The notes: generated by a model from the letters alone, not told the origin. Positions 56,009 to 63,340 are shown, numbered from the stretch's first letter. The stretch is 64,000 bases of DNA from CBIHON01 sp966211965 (GCA_966211965.1 CBIHON010000029.1:1-64000), one strand, 5' to 3'. Translations and numbers: made by a program.

Positions 56009-58783
56009 CTATTCGGTCTGCGGCTGTGCCAATACCAGCAGGCCGGACGAAACGCTCTTGGCGTAATTCAGCACTTCGAAATTGCTCAAGGCAGCGCTGA
56101 TTGCGATTCTCCAGCGCGCACTTGCGGCCAGGGTGTAGCCGAATGCGCTCTCCAGTTGAGCCGAAGTGAGCGTCAACATCTGATTCGCGCCCAGCGTCCC
56201 CAAACTGACGTTGGACGCAACCACGGTGCCGTTGTCGGCATACCCCGTTGCGGTCAAGGGCGCACTTTGGGAGGTGGTGTTGATGATCCGCAGCTCAGTC
56301 GTATTGGCGCTATCGAGCGACGGATAAACGATGTAAGCGTTGCGGGTGGTGGAGGTCGCGGTGCTGGCTTCGCGGTTGTCAGTCTGCGCCTGCGCCAGGT
56401 ACAGGTTGCCGTTCGAAGGCAGCTTGGTATTGTCGATCACTTCGAAGGTCGGCACATTCGCGGTGATCACCAGGCGGTAGGAAGCGTTGGGAGAGGTCGG
56501 GCTATAGCCCAGCGCGGTTTCGATCTGCGCCGAGGTCAGCGCCAGGATTTGATTGGCATTGAGCGCGCCGAGAAAGCCATTGCCGGCCTGATTGCCCGCT
56601 TCGTCATACGCAGTGGCATTGACCGTCGCGGTTGCGTTGTTGGGGTTGACGATGCGCAGCACGGTATTCCTCTGGCTGCTGGTGGAGGGATTGACCAGCA
56701 AAACATTGCGGGTCGAAGTCGTGGCCGATGAACTCGGACGGTTTTCGACCTGGGCCTGCACCAACGCCAGGTTGCCGGTCGCGATATCTTTCGTGAAGTT
56801 GATCAATTCCAGGCTCGGCACCGTGGCCGTGAATACGACCCGGTATTTCGCGGTCGGGCTGATCGGGGTGAAACCCAGTACGCTTTCCAGTTGCGCGGAG
56901 GTGTAGGAAATCATCTGGTGGGGCGCTATGCTGCCCAAAGCCGTATTCCCACTGCCAAACAGGTTGCCGTCCTCATCGTATAGCGTCGCACTCAATGTGC
57001 CGCTTTGCGTGCTGGTATTGAGAATGCGCAGGACATTGGTCTTGTTGCTGCTGGTCGAAGAACTGACGAACCATGCCGAGCGCGAGACGCTGCCCGTGCC
57101 GGTGGTCGCGCTGCGGTCGCCGTACTGTGCCTGCGACAAGGTCAAGGCCCCGGTGGCAACGTCTTGCGTGTAATTGACGACCTGGAACCCGGGCAGGTCG
57201 CTGGAAAAATACACCGAGTATTTTGCCGTGCTCGATGCAGGTGTGAAGCCGATCATGCTTTCAATTTGCGCGGAACTGAAGGTCTTGGTCTGGTAGGCGC
57301 TCATGCTCCCCAGGCTCGCGCCGGATGAACCCAACTGGTTGCCGTTTTCATCGTAAGCGGTGGCGGTCAGGGTTCCGTTGCTGCCCGAGGTATTGATGAC
57401 ACGGACTTGCGAAGTCTTGTTGGTGCTGGTCGATGCGTTGACGAATAGCGCCTGTGCGGCGCTGGCGCGGAATACCGCTTGACGAAAATTGGCGATGGTC
57501 GCCGCCGTGTTGTTCAGTGTCCGGTGGTTGTCCGCAGTCGCATCGCCCATCGGTACTCCGCCATAGCTCACGCCGGGGTTGGACCAGTATTGAATGCGGG
57601 TGCAAGTCTTGCCGAAAGCCGCGCAACCGTCGTTATAGGCCATGATGGTGCGCCATGGGGTAGTTGCCGTGGTATTGATGTAGCCGTGGGCATAGGCATA
57701 CGGCGTCGATGCGGTGTCGACCGCTACATCATGGCGCGCCCCCATGTTGTGGCCCAATTCGTGGCCGAAGCTGTAATACCCGGTGGCGCAGGATCTGGCC
57801 ACCGCGCTGAACCCATAGGCAGAGGCGGCCGACGAAACGCTGCTCGTCAACCAGCCCAGGCCGCAAGCGTTGCCGCCGTCTTCGACCCAGAAGCTGACCA
57901 GGTCGGCGCCGTAGGTATTCCTTAGAGTATGGACATTGTCGAGGCAGTTATCGGTCGTCGAGGTAATGCAGTTGAGCGCGTCGCTCAGATCGCCGGTTTC
58001 GGTATAGGCGACTTCTTCGGAATGCACCATTCGCAGGCGTTGGTTGATGCCGCTGTTCTGATAGCTCTGGTTGGTTTCGGTAATCGCGAGGTCGATTAGG
58101 CTTTTCATTGCCGCGGTGCCGCCTGCCGCCGCCCTGGTAGTCGCGGTATAGACCACCATCACGTCGATATTCGAGCCGTCATCGGCTTGGGCGCCCGGCA
58201 TGCGGGCCGCAACATCTTCTTTCACGGCCGCGGCAAGCGCACGCTCGTCCGGAACCGGAACGAAGGGCTCGTCTTTTGGAAACAGGAACTGATTGATGGC
58301 CTGAACTTCATGCCTGCCGTTGCCGGCGTAGCGGATGTGATACCGTCCCAGCGGCAAGGAAATATTACCGGCAACGACATCGCCGTTGGCAACGATGATC
58401 ACCTGGCTCAAATCGACGCCGCGCAGATGCCCTACAAGATTCAGACCGCGCTCGGTGTGGGCGACCTGATCCACTTCGGCGATATAGGTGACGTCATCGA
58501 ACAGGTTCAGTGAGATCGTCGGTTTCGCATTGCCGGACCCCATACGATCGGCCGCCGCGCTCAACACGCTCAAATCGATTTCAACCGGCCGTGCACGGGT
58601 CACTTGGCGGTCGCGTATAGCAGGAGGAGACGCATCGCCGATCTTGGCTGCGGATGTCGGCTTGGTGCCGAATAGCGGAGGCGCGGCATCTGCTGCCTGC
58701 GAAATGCCCATGCTTGTTGCAAGCCAGACGATGCCGGCGAGCAGAATGTTTGAGAATGATTGGGGGAATGTCCTTTTCCGCAT
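56009..58783 (-). CDS. Exported reprolysin-like metalloprotease with four C-terminal repeat modules
   Basis: 924-residue secreted zinc protease. Signal peptide (N-terminal ~33 residues), propeptide region to about 190, catalytic domain about 195-430 with HELGHNMGARHD near 340-351 (three His ligands, catalytic Glu), a reprolysin/M12B-like arrangement with downstream YNDGCA in place of the usual Met-turn. Four modules start near residues 443, 568, 692 and 814 (spacing 122-125), matching those of the subtilase: LFVNASTSTNKT, TATAYDENGN, SSAQIESMIGFTPASSTAKY in the first. GAGGAC precedes the ATG. Both proteases probably share export and surface targeting. Confidence 0.9.
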   Translation of the reverse strand: MRKRTFPQSFSNILLAGIVWLATSMGISQAADAAPPLFGTKPTSAAKIGDASPPAIRDRQVTRARPVEIDLSVLSAAADRMGSGNAKPTISLNLFDDVTYIAEVDQVAHTERGLNLVGHLRGVDLSQVIIVANGDVVAGNISLPLGRYHIRYAGNGRHEVQAINQFLFPKDEPFVPVPDERALAAAVKEDVAARMPGAQADDGSNIDVMVVYTATTRAAAGGTAAMKSLIDLAITETNQSYQNSGINQRLRMVHSEEVAYTETGDLSDALNCITSTTDNCLDNVHTLRNTYGADLVSFWVEDGGNACGLGWLTSSVSSAASAYGFSAVARSCATGYYSFGHELGHNMGARHDVAVDTASTPYAYAHGYINTTATTPWRTIMAYNDGCAAFGKTCTRIQYWSNPGVSYGGVPMGDATADNHRTLNNTAATIANFRQAVFRASAAQALFVNASTSTNKTSQVRVINTSGSNGTLTATAYDENGNQLGSSGASLGSMSAYQTKTFSSAQIESMIGFTPASSTAKYSVYFSSDLPGFQVVNYTQDVATGALTLSQAQYGDRSATTGTGSVSRSAWFVSSSTSSNKTNVLRILNTSTQSGTLSATLYDEDGNLFGSGNTALGSIAPHQMISYTSAQLESVLGFTPISPTAKYRVVFTATVPSLELINFTKDIATGNLALVQAQVENRPSSSATTSTRNVLLVNPSTSSQRNTVLRIVNPNNATATVNATAYDEAGNQAGNGFLGALNANQILALTSAQIETALGYSPTSPNASYRLVITANVPTFEVIDNTKLPSNGNLYLAQAQTDNREASTATSTTRNAYIVYPSLDSANTTELRIINTTSQSAPLTATGYADNGTVVASNVSLGTLGANQMLTLTSAQLESAFGYTLAASARWRIAISAALSNFEVLNYAKSVSSGLLVLAQPQTE
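56012..57457 (-). repeat. Four tandem ~370-bp protein-coding repeats (metalloprotease C-terminus)
   Basis: Units start (minus strand) at 57457, 57082, 56710 and 56344, encoding 125, 124, 122 and ~110 residues. They share the RNxxxVxxS ... TAxxYxxxG ... LTSAQLExxxGY ... TGxLxLxQAQ pattern of the subtilase repeats. More divergent from each other than the subtilase units. Confidence 0.85.
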
Positions 58784-58983
58784 CTTGTCCTCACGATATG
58801 ATTGGAACCGACCAGTCTGGCAATCGGCGTTGGAAATGAGGCTGGAAATAGGGCAACGTCCCGGTTACCAGCGCTTTCGAAGGCTCAATATATGCCAGAA
58901 TCGGCGACGGTATCAAGATCGGTTTGAGTGAGGCGCTTGCGGACGAAGCCAGACGTTGCGAATCCTGTCGCTATTTCGTCCGG

Positions 58984-59161
58984 CTAGTGCTGAGACTCAT
59001 AAATTTCGAAACAAATAAAAGTGATGCATTGTTGCGTCAAACCAGACGCGAATCCTCGCGATAGCCGGCCTATCGCGAGGATTCCAACGCGGCCGGCGAG
59101 GCGACGTAGGGCGCGGCAAGGCACACTTTTATGTTTCGAAATTCATGAGTCCCAGCACTAG
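58984..59161. mobile_element. 178-bp MITE-like inverted-repeat element
   Basis: Ends are imperfect inverted repeats of about 28 bp (CTAGTGCTGAGACTCATAAA at the left, the complement of the right end reading CTAGTGCTGGGACTCATGAA). The centre is a 15-bp hairpin: GAATCCTCGCGATAG and its complement around CCGGC. CTAG occurs at both outer ends. No ORF. The right end supplies the stop codon of the HNH gene. The rest of the 58784-59157 gap is featureless. Confidence 0.7.
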
Positions 59162-59724
59162 GGCGCCGAGCGCGAGTGTCGCGGCAGCTTTGCCGCCAAA
59201 TAGTTCATCTGATCGGCAAGCACGTTGCGGCCGCTCAAAATGAAGTGCTCGAATCGGCAAGGTGTATACGGCACATACAGCAATGGCCGGTATTCGTGCA
59301 CGTTGCGCGAACCCTTTTCTTCATTATGCACGCGGCATGCCGTCACACAATTGGTCCGGATATCCGTGCCGCCTTTTGAGCGAGGCACAATATGATCCCT
59401 CGACAACTGGTGACGAGGGAATTGCTCGCCGCAATAGGCGCAGATATGCCGGTCGCGCCGGAACAGCAAATCATTGTTGTCGCCCAACGGCAGTTCCGCG
59501 CGCAGCTTGCGCACCATGCGTTCGCTGCCGGCAATGGCAATGATCGGCTTGACCGTCACGCGCGATTGGATTCCTGCATTCGACACCCCGCCGCGAAAGA
59601 TGAATTCCCGCTCGCCCAGCTCCCACGCCACTTTGTTCGTTGCATAGTAATGGATGGCGGTTTCGTGGGAAATCCAGTCGAATGGATTTCCGGCGATGTC
59701 GAGTGCGAGAATGTGCGGTGTCAT
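59158..59724 (-). CDS. HNH endonuclease
   Basis: 188-residue HNH-family nuclease of the common 5-methylcytosine-restriction-like stand-alone type: zinc CAYCGEQF and later CVTACRVHNEEKG, with the HNH core LSRDHIVPRSKGGTDIRTN. N-terminal half WISHETAIHYYATNKVAWEL is typical of this family. The TAG stop lies in the end of the 178-bp element, so the natural C-terminus may have been altered (RHSRSAP tail). Lies just upstream of the tRNA array. Confidence 0.9.
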   Translation of the reverse strand: MTPHILALDIAGNPFDWISHETAIHYYATNKVAWELGEREFIFRGGVSNAGIQSRVTVKPIIAIAGSERMVRKLRAELPLGDNNDLLFRRDRHICAYCGEQFPRHQLSRDHIVPRSKGGTDIRTNCVTACRVHNEEKGSRNVHEYRPLLYVPYTPCRFEHFILSGRNVLADQMNYLAAKLPRHSRSAP

Positions 59725-59840
59725 ACTGATCCTATCGATATCTCATTGGCGTCTCAAAGTCGGTGAACGAAAAACCGCGCCGCGTTCGGAGCGATCCGAA
59801 TCGAATCTGGAAAGTTTGAAGAGGGACGACGCAAGCAAAA

Positions 59841-59916
59841 TGGTAGTGGTGAACGGAATCGAACCGTCGCGCTTCCGAATATGAATCGGGCGCTCTGCCA
59901 TCTGAGCTACACCACC
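59841..59916 (-). tRNA. tRNA-Met (CAT)
   Basis: Cloverleaf with 7-bp acceptor (GGTGGTG/CACCACT, one G-U), anticodon loop TTCATAT giving CAT, CCA encoded. Elongator Met is assumed; a lysidine-modified Ile reading AUA is possible. First member of the array. Confidence 0.85.
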
Positions 59917-59923
59917 AAAAAGA

Positions 59924-59974
59924 ATGGCCGGCGCGGACCAGCGAAAGGCTGGAACGGGTCTGTGCGCCGGCCAT
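59924..59974. other. Hairpin spacer between tRNA genes
   Basis: ATGGCCGGCGC (59924-59934) pairs perfectly with GCGCCGGCCAT (59964-59974); inside, CCAGC/GCTGG form a second stem around GAAAG. Part of the spacer between tRNA-Met and tRNA-Leu; perhaps a processing or recombination feature. Confidence 0.5.
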
Positions 59975-60006
59975 GGCAAGGCCCACTGGAAGGATTTTGA
60001 ACATTC

Positions 60007-60084
60007 TGGTGCCGGCCCTCGGCCTCGAACCGAGAAGCTCCTGCTTCTAAGGCAGGAAGGTATGCCCATTCCCGTCAGACCGGC
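60007..60084 (-). tRNA. tRNA-Leu (TAG), short variable arm
   Basis: Acceptor GCCGGTC/GGCCGGC, anticodon stem CCTGC/GCAGG with loop CTTAGAA (TAG), T-arm perfect, CCA encoded. The variable region is only about 5 nt, although leucine tRNAs normally have a long arm, and the D-arm pairs poorly. Confidence 0.75.
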
Positions 60085-60218
60085 GAAATCGTCCCGGTTG
60101 CCTCCGGGGTCAGGCTTCACAAACGTTCGGTGAAACCGGACTGCTTTGACACAGCAATCCCTGCATCCACGCTGCCTATCGTGGCAACTGCAAACGACAG
60201 AGGTTACTGTGACAGGGT

Positions 60219-60306
60219 TGGCGGAAGTGGTGTGATTCGAACACACGGAGCCTTTCAGCCCTCCTGTTTTCAAGACAGGTGCAATAAGCCGCTCTGCCAC
60301 ACTTCC
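60219..60306 (-). tRNA. tRNA-Ser (TGA)
   Basis: 88 nt, long variable arm; acceptor GGAAGTG/CACTTCC; anticodon loop CTTGAAA (TGA); CCA encoded. Confidence 0.92.
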
Positions 60307-60311
60307 ATCGT

Positions 60312-60387
60312 TGGAGCCGGTAATCTGATTCGAACAGACGACATCCTGCTTACAAGGCAGGCGCTCTTCCAACTGAGCTATACCGGC
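60312..60387 (-). tRNA. tRNA-Thr (TGT)
   Basis: 76 nt; acceptor GCCGGTA/TACCGGC; anticodon stem CCTGC/GCAGG, loop CTTGTAA (TGT); CCA encoded. Confidence 0.93.
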
Positions 60388-60394
60388 ATCAAAC

Positions 60395-60469
60395 TGGCGC
60401 CCCAGAGGAGAATTGAACTCCCGGCGTCTCGCTCGACAGGCGAGTGCTCTACCACTGAGCTACTGAGGC
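60395..60469 (-). tRNA. tRNA-Asp (GTC)
   Basis: 75 nt; acceptor GCCTCAG/CTGGGGC with wobble pairs; anticodon stem CTCGC/GCGAG, loop CTGTCGA (GTC); CCA encoded. Followed by a 184-nt spacer (60470-60653) with small hairpins but no tRNA fold I can close. Confidence 0.92.
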
Positions 60470-60653
60470 AATCTATTCTTCAATGCGGCTGCTTTCCCCG
60501 CCGGTCCAGGCGCCATGCCTGCCACTGCCCGCCTGCCATTCCTTGCGCGGCCGCTTGTGGTCGAACGTGCGCTCATTCACGCCGGCACCTTGCTGTCCGA
60601 TGCCGCTCGGTGTGGCTACCGTCCGTGGGCAATCCCGCCACGGCTCAGCAGAT

Positions 60654-60741
60654 TGGCGGAAGGTACTGGATTCGAACCAGCGCGCCCCAGTCGGAGCGAC
60701 GGTTTAGCAAACCGTTGCATTGACCGCTCTGCCAACCTTCC
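60654..60741 (-). tRNA. tRNA-Ser (GCT)
   Basis: 88 nt; acceptor GGAAGGT/ACCTTCC; anticodon stem ACGGT/ACCGT, loop TTGCTAA (GCT); long variable arm; CCA encoded. Confidence 0.93.
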
Positions 60742-60804
60742 ATTGATTTTCACGATCACCTCCTTTCTATCGAAATAAGCGCGTGATGCGCGACGTGGAA
60801 AAAC

Positions 60805-60883
60805 TGGTCTGGGTGGCAGGATTTGAACCTGCGGCCTCCCGCTTCCAAGGCGGGTCGTCTAACCGGACTGACAATACACCCAG
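60805..60883 (-). tRNA. tRNA-Pro (TGG)
   Basis: 79 nt; acceptor CTGGGTG/CACCCAG with C1-G72 typical of Pro; anticodon stem CCCGC/GCGGG, loop CTTGGAA (TGG); enlarged D-loop; CCA encoded. Confidence 0.9.
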
Positions 60884-60958
60884 ATAACGCCGGCGCAACG
60901 CACAGCTCTCGCTGTCGTCCGCCGTGAGGAGCGGCCGGGCTTGCGCCGCGCTGCAAAC

Positions 60959-61034
60959 TGGACCCACCGGCAGGGATCGAACCTGCGACCTCCAGATTCG
61001 TAATCCGGCGCTCTTCCAACTGAGCTACGGTGGG
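60959..61034 (-). tRNA. tRNA-Arg (ACG)
   Basis: 76 nt; acceptor CCCACCG/CGGTGGG (C1-G72 is unusual for Arg); anticodon loop TTACGAA (ACG, to be read as ICG); CCA encoded. Confidence 0.9.
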
Positions 61035-61041
61035 ATATTCC

Positions 61042-61131
61042 TGGCGGAAGAAGTGCGATGCGAACGCACGTGCCGGTTGCCCGGCCATTCGCTTTCCAAG
61101 CGACGCCGTTCGACCTCTCCGGCATTCTTCC
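61042..61131 (-). tRNA. tRNA-Ser (GGA)
   Basis: 90 nt; acceptor GGAAGAA/TTCTTCC; anticodon loop TTGGAAA (GGA); long variable arm GGCCGGGCAACCGGC; CCA encoded. Third serine tRNA of the array. Confidence 0.92.
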
Positions 61132-61147
61132 TATGCTTCTTTGTGAA

Positions 61148-61224
61148 TGGAGTGGAGTGCCGGATTCGAACCGGCGAACAACGGCTTTGCAGGCCGCGCC
61201 ATTAGACCGCTCTGGCAACTCCAC
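61148..61224 (-). tRNA. tRNA-Cys (GCA)
   Basis: 77 nt; acceptor GTGGAGT/ACTCCAC; anticodon stem GCGGC/GCCGT, loop CTGCAAA (GCA); discriminator T as expected for Cys; CCA encoded. Confidence 0.9.
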
Positions 61225-61232
61225 GATGAAAC

Positions 61233-61308
61233 TGGCGAGCCCTGATGGATTCGAACCACCGACATCCGGTTTTGGAGACCGGCGTTCTGCCGACTGAACT
61301 AAGGACTC
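61233..61308 (-). tRNA. tRNA-Trp (CCA)
   Basis: 76 nt; acceptor GAGTCCT/AGGGCTC; anticodon stem CCGGT/ACCGG, loop CTCCAAA (CCA); discriminator G; CCA encoded. Confidence 0.92.
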
Positions 61309-61315
61309 GAACAAC

Positions 61316-61391
61316 TGGTGCTTGCCGAAAGAGTTGAACTTCCGACCTATCGCTTATCAATCGATCGCTCTGACCACTGAGCTAGGCAAGC
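61316..61391 (-). tRNA. tRNA-Ile (GAT)
   Basis: 76 nt; acceptor GCTTGCC/GGCAAGC; anticodon loop TTGATAA (GAT), one mismatch closing the anticodon stem; CCA encoded. In this group tRNA-Ile(GAT) normally sits in rRNA operon spacers, so a copy here is notable. Confidence 0.88.
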
Positions 61392-61403
61392 ATAAAAACA
61401 TGT

Positions 61404-61480
61404 TGGGGTGGATAATCGGGATCGAACCGATGACCACCGGAATCACAATCCGGGGCTCTGCCTGCTGAGCTATATCCACC
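61404..61480 (-). tRNA. tRNA-His (GTG)
   Basis: 77 nt including the extra 5' G (G-1) opposite C73, the histidine identity pair; anticodon stem CCGGA/TCCGG, loop TTGTGAT (GTG); CCA encoded. Confidence 0.93.
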
Positions 61481-61506
61481 CCAACACATTCTCTTCATCA
61501 TCCAAA

Positions 61507-61650
61507 CCGGGTGCGCGGATGGCGCGGCGTCCCGCTCAAAGGGTCCGCGCATTACGATTTGATCGCGTGGCAGCCGCAACACTGTGTGCCCACGCAATCC
61601 TGAGCGCATGCTTGTCCGATGTTGCGGCATCGGACCAACAGCGCACCCGG
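61507..61650. ncRNA. Cloverleaf-like structured spacer
   Basis: CCGGGTGCGC (61507-61516) pairs perfectly with GCGCACCCGG (61641-61650), enclosing three hairpins: GCGCGG/CCGCGC (61522-61527, 61545-61550), GCGTGG/CCACGC (61565-61570, 61590-61595) and GTCCGATG/CATCGGAC (61614-61621, 61628-61635). A 144-nt four-way junction larger than a tRNA, without anticodon-like loop. Function unknown; may be a processing element or recombination site. Confidence 0.5.
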
Positions 61651-61662
61651 CGGTTGATGACC

Positions 61663-61737
61663 TGGTATTCCCTTCAGGATTCGAACCTGTATCCATCGAT
61701 GATGAGTCGATTGCTTTTACCGATTAACTAAGTATTC
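61663..61737 (-). tRNA. tRNA-Met-like (CAT), probably degenerate
   Basis: Anticodon stem ATCGA/TCGAT with loop CTCATCA (CAT), T-arm ACAGG/CCTGA imperfect, encoded CCA; but the acceptor arms (GAATACT and AGGGAAT) do not pair, and position 37 is C rather than a purine. Likely a decayed or edited tRNA. Confidence 0.6.
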
Positions 61738-61740
61738 ACA

Positions 61741-61804
61741 CGAAAACCGGCAGTGATTCTCATCCGAACACCGCCACTGATTCGCGTCGAAAAACCGCCA
61801 CCCA
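61741..61804. repeat. Triple 24-bp repeat, left boundary
   Basis: Units at 61741-61764, 61765-61788 and 61789-61804 (partial), consensus CGAAAACCGCCACTGATTCG followed by CGTC. The same three units occur in inverted orientation at 63151-63215. This multi-repeat end structure recalls IS21-family termini. No istA/istB genes lie between the ends. Confidence 0.75.
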
Positions 61805-61905
61805 GCAACGTCACCAAATGGGCAAATCCTCAGTGGGGCTGAGCGGCTGCAGTCGGCCAGAAGCAGCAGTAAGCAACAGCCGGCTATCCGATTGAGGTAG
61901 GCAAC

Positions 61906-62001
61906 ATGTTCATCAAAATGGTTCTACCTGTGCTTTGGTTTCCTTTTTTGTTGACTTGGATCCTTACTGGCAATTCTGCGCTTGCAAGCTCGGGTCAGTA
62001 G
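61906..62001 (+). CDS. 31-residue ORF ahead of the riboswitch
   Basis: Hydrophobic, signal-peptide-like ORF (MFIKMVLPVLWFPFLLTW + ILTGNSALASSGQ) with GAGGTAGG upstream. Could be a leader peptide, the stub of a secreted protein cut off by rearrangement, or chance. Confidence 0.3.
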   Translation: MFIKMVLPVLWFPFLLTWILTGNSALASSGQ

Positions 62002-62060
62002 CTGCGTCATTGTGGTGATTGTGATAAATTTCTCTCGCTGCACCTGACGGTGCGGCAAAC

Positions 62061-62230
62061 GTTCTCAGGGCGGGGTGGAAATCCCCACCGGTGGTAATGG
62101 CAGCCTTTCTGCCTAGTCCGCGAGCGCTTGCAGGAAACGGCTTGAGTGATTAGCTTACCGTAGCCGCAAGGTCAGCAGACCCGGTGTGATTCCGGGACCG
62201 ACGGTGATAGTCCGGATGAAGAGAGAGCGG
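62061..62230 (+). promoter_or_regulatory. FMN riboswitch (RFN element)
   Basis: Full RFN aptamer: starts TTCTCAGGGCGGGGTGGAAA, continues TCCCCACCGGTGGTAA, contains GGTCAGCAGACCCGGTG and ends GACGGTGATAGTCCGGATGA. Six-helix order is present. Binding of FMN represses the downstream riboflavin gene; here the output is probably translational, see the hairpin at 62375-62402. Confidence 0.97.
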
Positions 62231-62374
62231 GATTCTGCCATCCTTGCATGCATGCGCGGCTGGATGCGGCAGACTCATGCTGTTGCATGGTCTGCGGCAT
62301 CACGCCCGTGGCCGGCCGTGTACGGCTGTACCGGACGCCTCCAGCATTCGGCAAATCCCCATCAATCGATATGC

Positions 62375-62402
62375 CCTGTTTTTTGTCACCATCAAAAACA
62401 GG
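62375..62402 (+). promoter_or_regulatory. Shine-Dalgarno-sequestering hairpin of ribH
   Basis: CCTGTTTTT (62375-62383) pairs with AAAAACAGG (62394-62402), whose end covers AGG of the AGGAG ribosome site (62400-62404) 7 nt before the ribH ATG. This is the likely expression platform of the FMN riboswitch. Confidence 0.6.
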
Positions 62403-62411
62403 AGTTTTCAC

Positions 62412-62912
62412 ATGCAACACGCATACGAAGTTACGACCAACATGCCGCAAAAGCTTGCCTCCACAGGCACCAAGCGTATCGCCTTTGTGCAATCGCTCTG
62501 GCACCACGAGATCGTCGATCAGTGCCGCCAGTCATTCATCGAAGAGTTCGGGCGACTCGGATATGAGGCAGCGCAGCTCGATACCTATAAAGTCGCCGGC
62601 GCCTTTGAGATCCCGCTGCACGCCAAGCTGCTGGCGCAAAGTGGGCGGTATGACGCGGTAGTCGCCGCCGGTCTGGTCGTAAATGGCGGTATTTACCGTC
62701 ATGAGTTCGTAGCCCAAGCGGTGATCAATGGGCTCATGCAAGTGCAATTGGAGACCGGCGTGCCAGTGATCTCGGCGGTGCTGACGCCACATCACTTTCA
62801 CAGTCATGACGAGCACCAGCAGTTCTTCCATGCGCATTTCCGCGTGAAGGGAGAGGAAGCGGCGCAAGCCTGTGCATCAACGATCGGATCATTACAGAAG
62901 CTGGTAGCTTAA
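62412..62912 (+). CDS. ribH: 6,7-dimethyl-8-ribityllumazine synthase (RibH2-type)
   Basis: 166-residue lumazine synthase joining the pyrimidine and butanone-phosphate precursors in the penultimate step of riboflavin synthesis. IAFVQSLWHHEIVDQCRQSF, DTYKVAGAFEIPLHAKLL (substrate-binding PGAxEIP-like segment), VVAAGLVVNGGIYRHEFVAQ with the catalytic His, and PVISAVLTPHHFH. The W-H and H-H-F-H variants are those of the decameric RibH2 class (as in Brucella). Start at 62412 with AGGAG upstream. Controlled by the FMN riboswitch; isolated from other rib genes and placed inside the tRNA array. Confidence 0.94.
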   Translation: MQHAYEVTTNMPQKLASTGTKRIAFVQSLWHHEIVDQCRQSFIEEFGRLGYEAAQLDTYKVAGAFEIPLHAKLLAQSGRYDAVVAAGLVVNGGIYRHEFVAQAVINGLMQVQLETGVPVISAVLTPHHFHSHDEHQQFFHAHFRVKGEEAAQACASTIGSLQKLVA

Positions 62913-62945
62913 CGAACGATTGAAAGGCGGACCGCCAAGCCTGCA

Positions 62946-62980
62946 TCGGGGCTGGAATCATATCGAATTCCAGACCCCGA
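62946..62980 (+). terminator. Hairpin terminator after ribH
   Basis: TCGGGGCTGGAAT (62946-62958) pairs with ATTCCAGACCCCGA (62967-62980), one bulge, 8-nt loop. The trailing sequence is TTCCCC, a poor U-run. The following 62981-63150 stretch holds nothing recognisable. Confidence 0.55.
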
Positions 62981-63150
62981 TTCCCCGCCATTCCCTGAGA
63001 AGTACATGACGAGCCGTTGATCGGGATTGGAAGAAGCCCTACACCGTAGCGACTGGCCGCTTCCAGATAACGTAAATGACAGCAACGGGAAGAAACGCGA
63101 CAGCCCTCATAGCTTGGAAATTCATTTTGCAACGGCGGGTTTGCCGTGCG

Positions 63151-63215
63151 GATAGGTGGCGGTTTTCATGTGCGAATGACTGGCGGTTTTGCCACGCGAA
63201 TCCGTGACGGATTTG
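63151..63215. repeat. Triple 24-bp repeat, right boundary
   Basis: Inverted counterparts of the left units: 63151-63167 (partial), 63168-63191 and 63192-63215, again with exact 24-bp period; read on the minus strand the units are of the type CAAAACCGCCAGTCATTCGC plus ACAT. Together with 61741-61804 they bound a 1475-bp segment containing the riboswitch and ribH. Confidence 0.75.
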
Positions 63216-63264
63216 ATGAGAATATTCAATTAAGCTAGAGGAACAATATCTGTACTGCTAAACA

Positions 63265-63340
63265 TGGCAGGGGCACAAGGAGTCGAACCTTGGACAACGC
63301 GAGTCAAAGTCGCGTGCTCTACCAACTGAGCTATGCCCCA
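63265..63340 (-). tRNA. tRNA-Gln (TTG)
   Basis: 76 nt; acceptor TGGGGCA/TGCCCCT with the open first pair usual for Gln; anticodon stem CGCGA/TCGCG, loop CTTTGAC (TTG); CCA encoded. Confidence 0.9.

Noticed and set aside
59743..61314. Several open frames running through the tRNA array
   Set aside because: They read through tRNA genes; repeated peptides are translations of tRNA T-arms.
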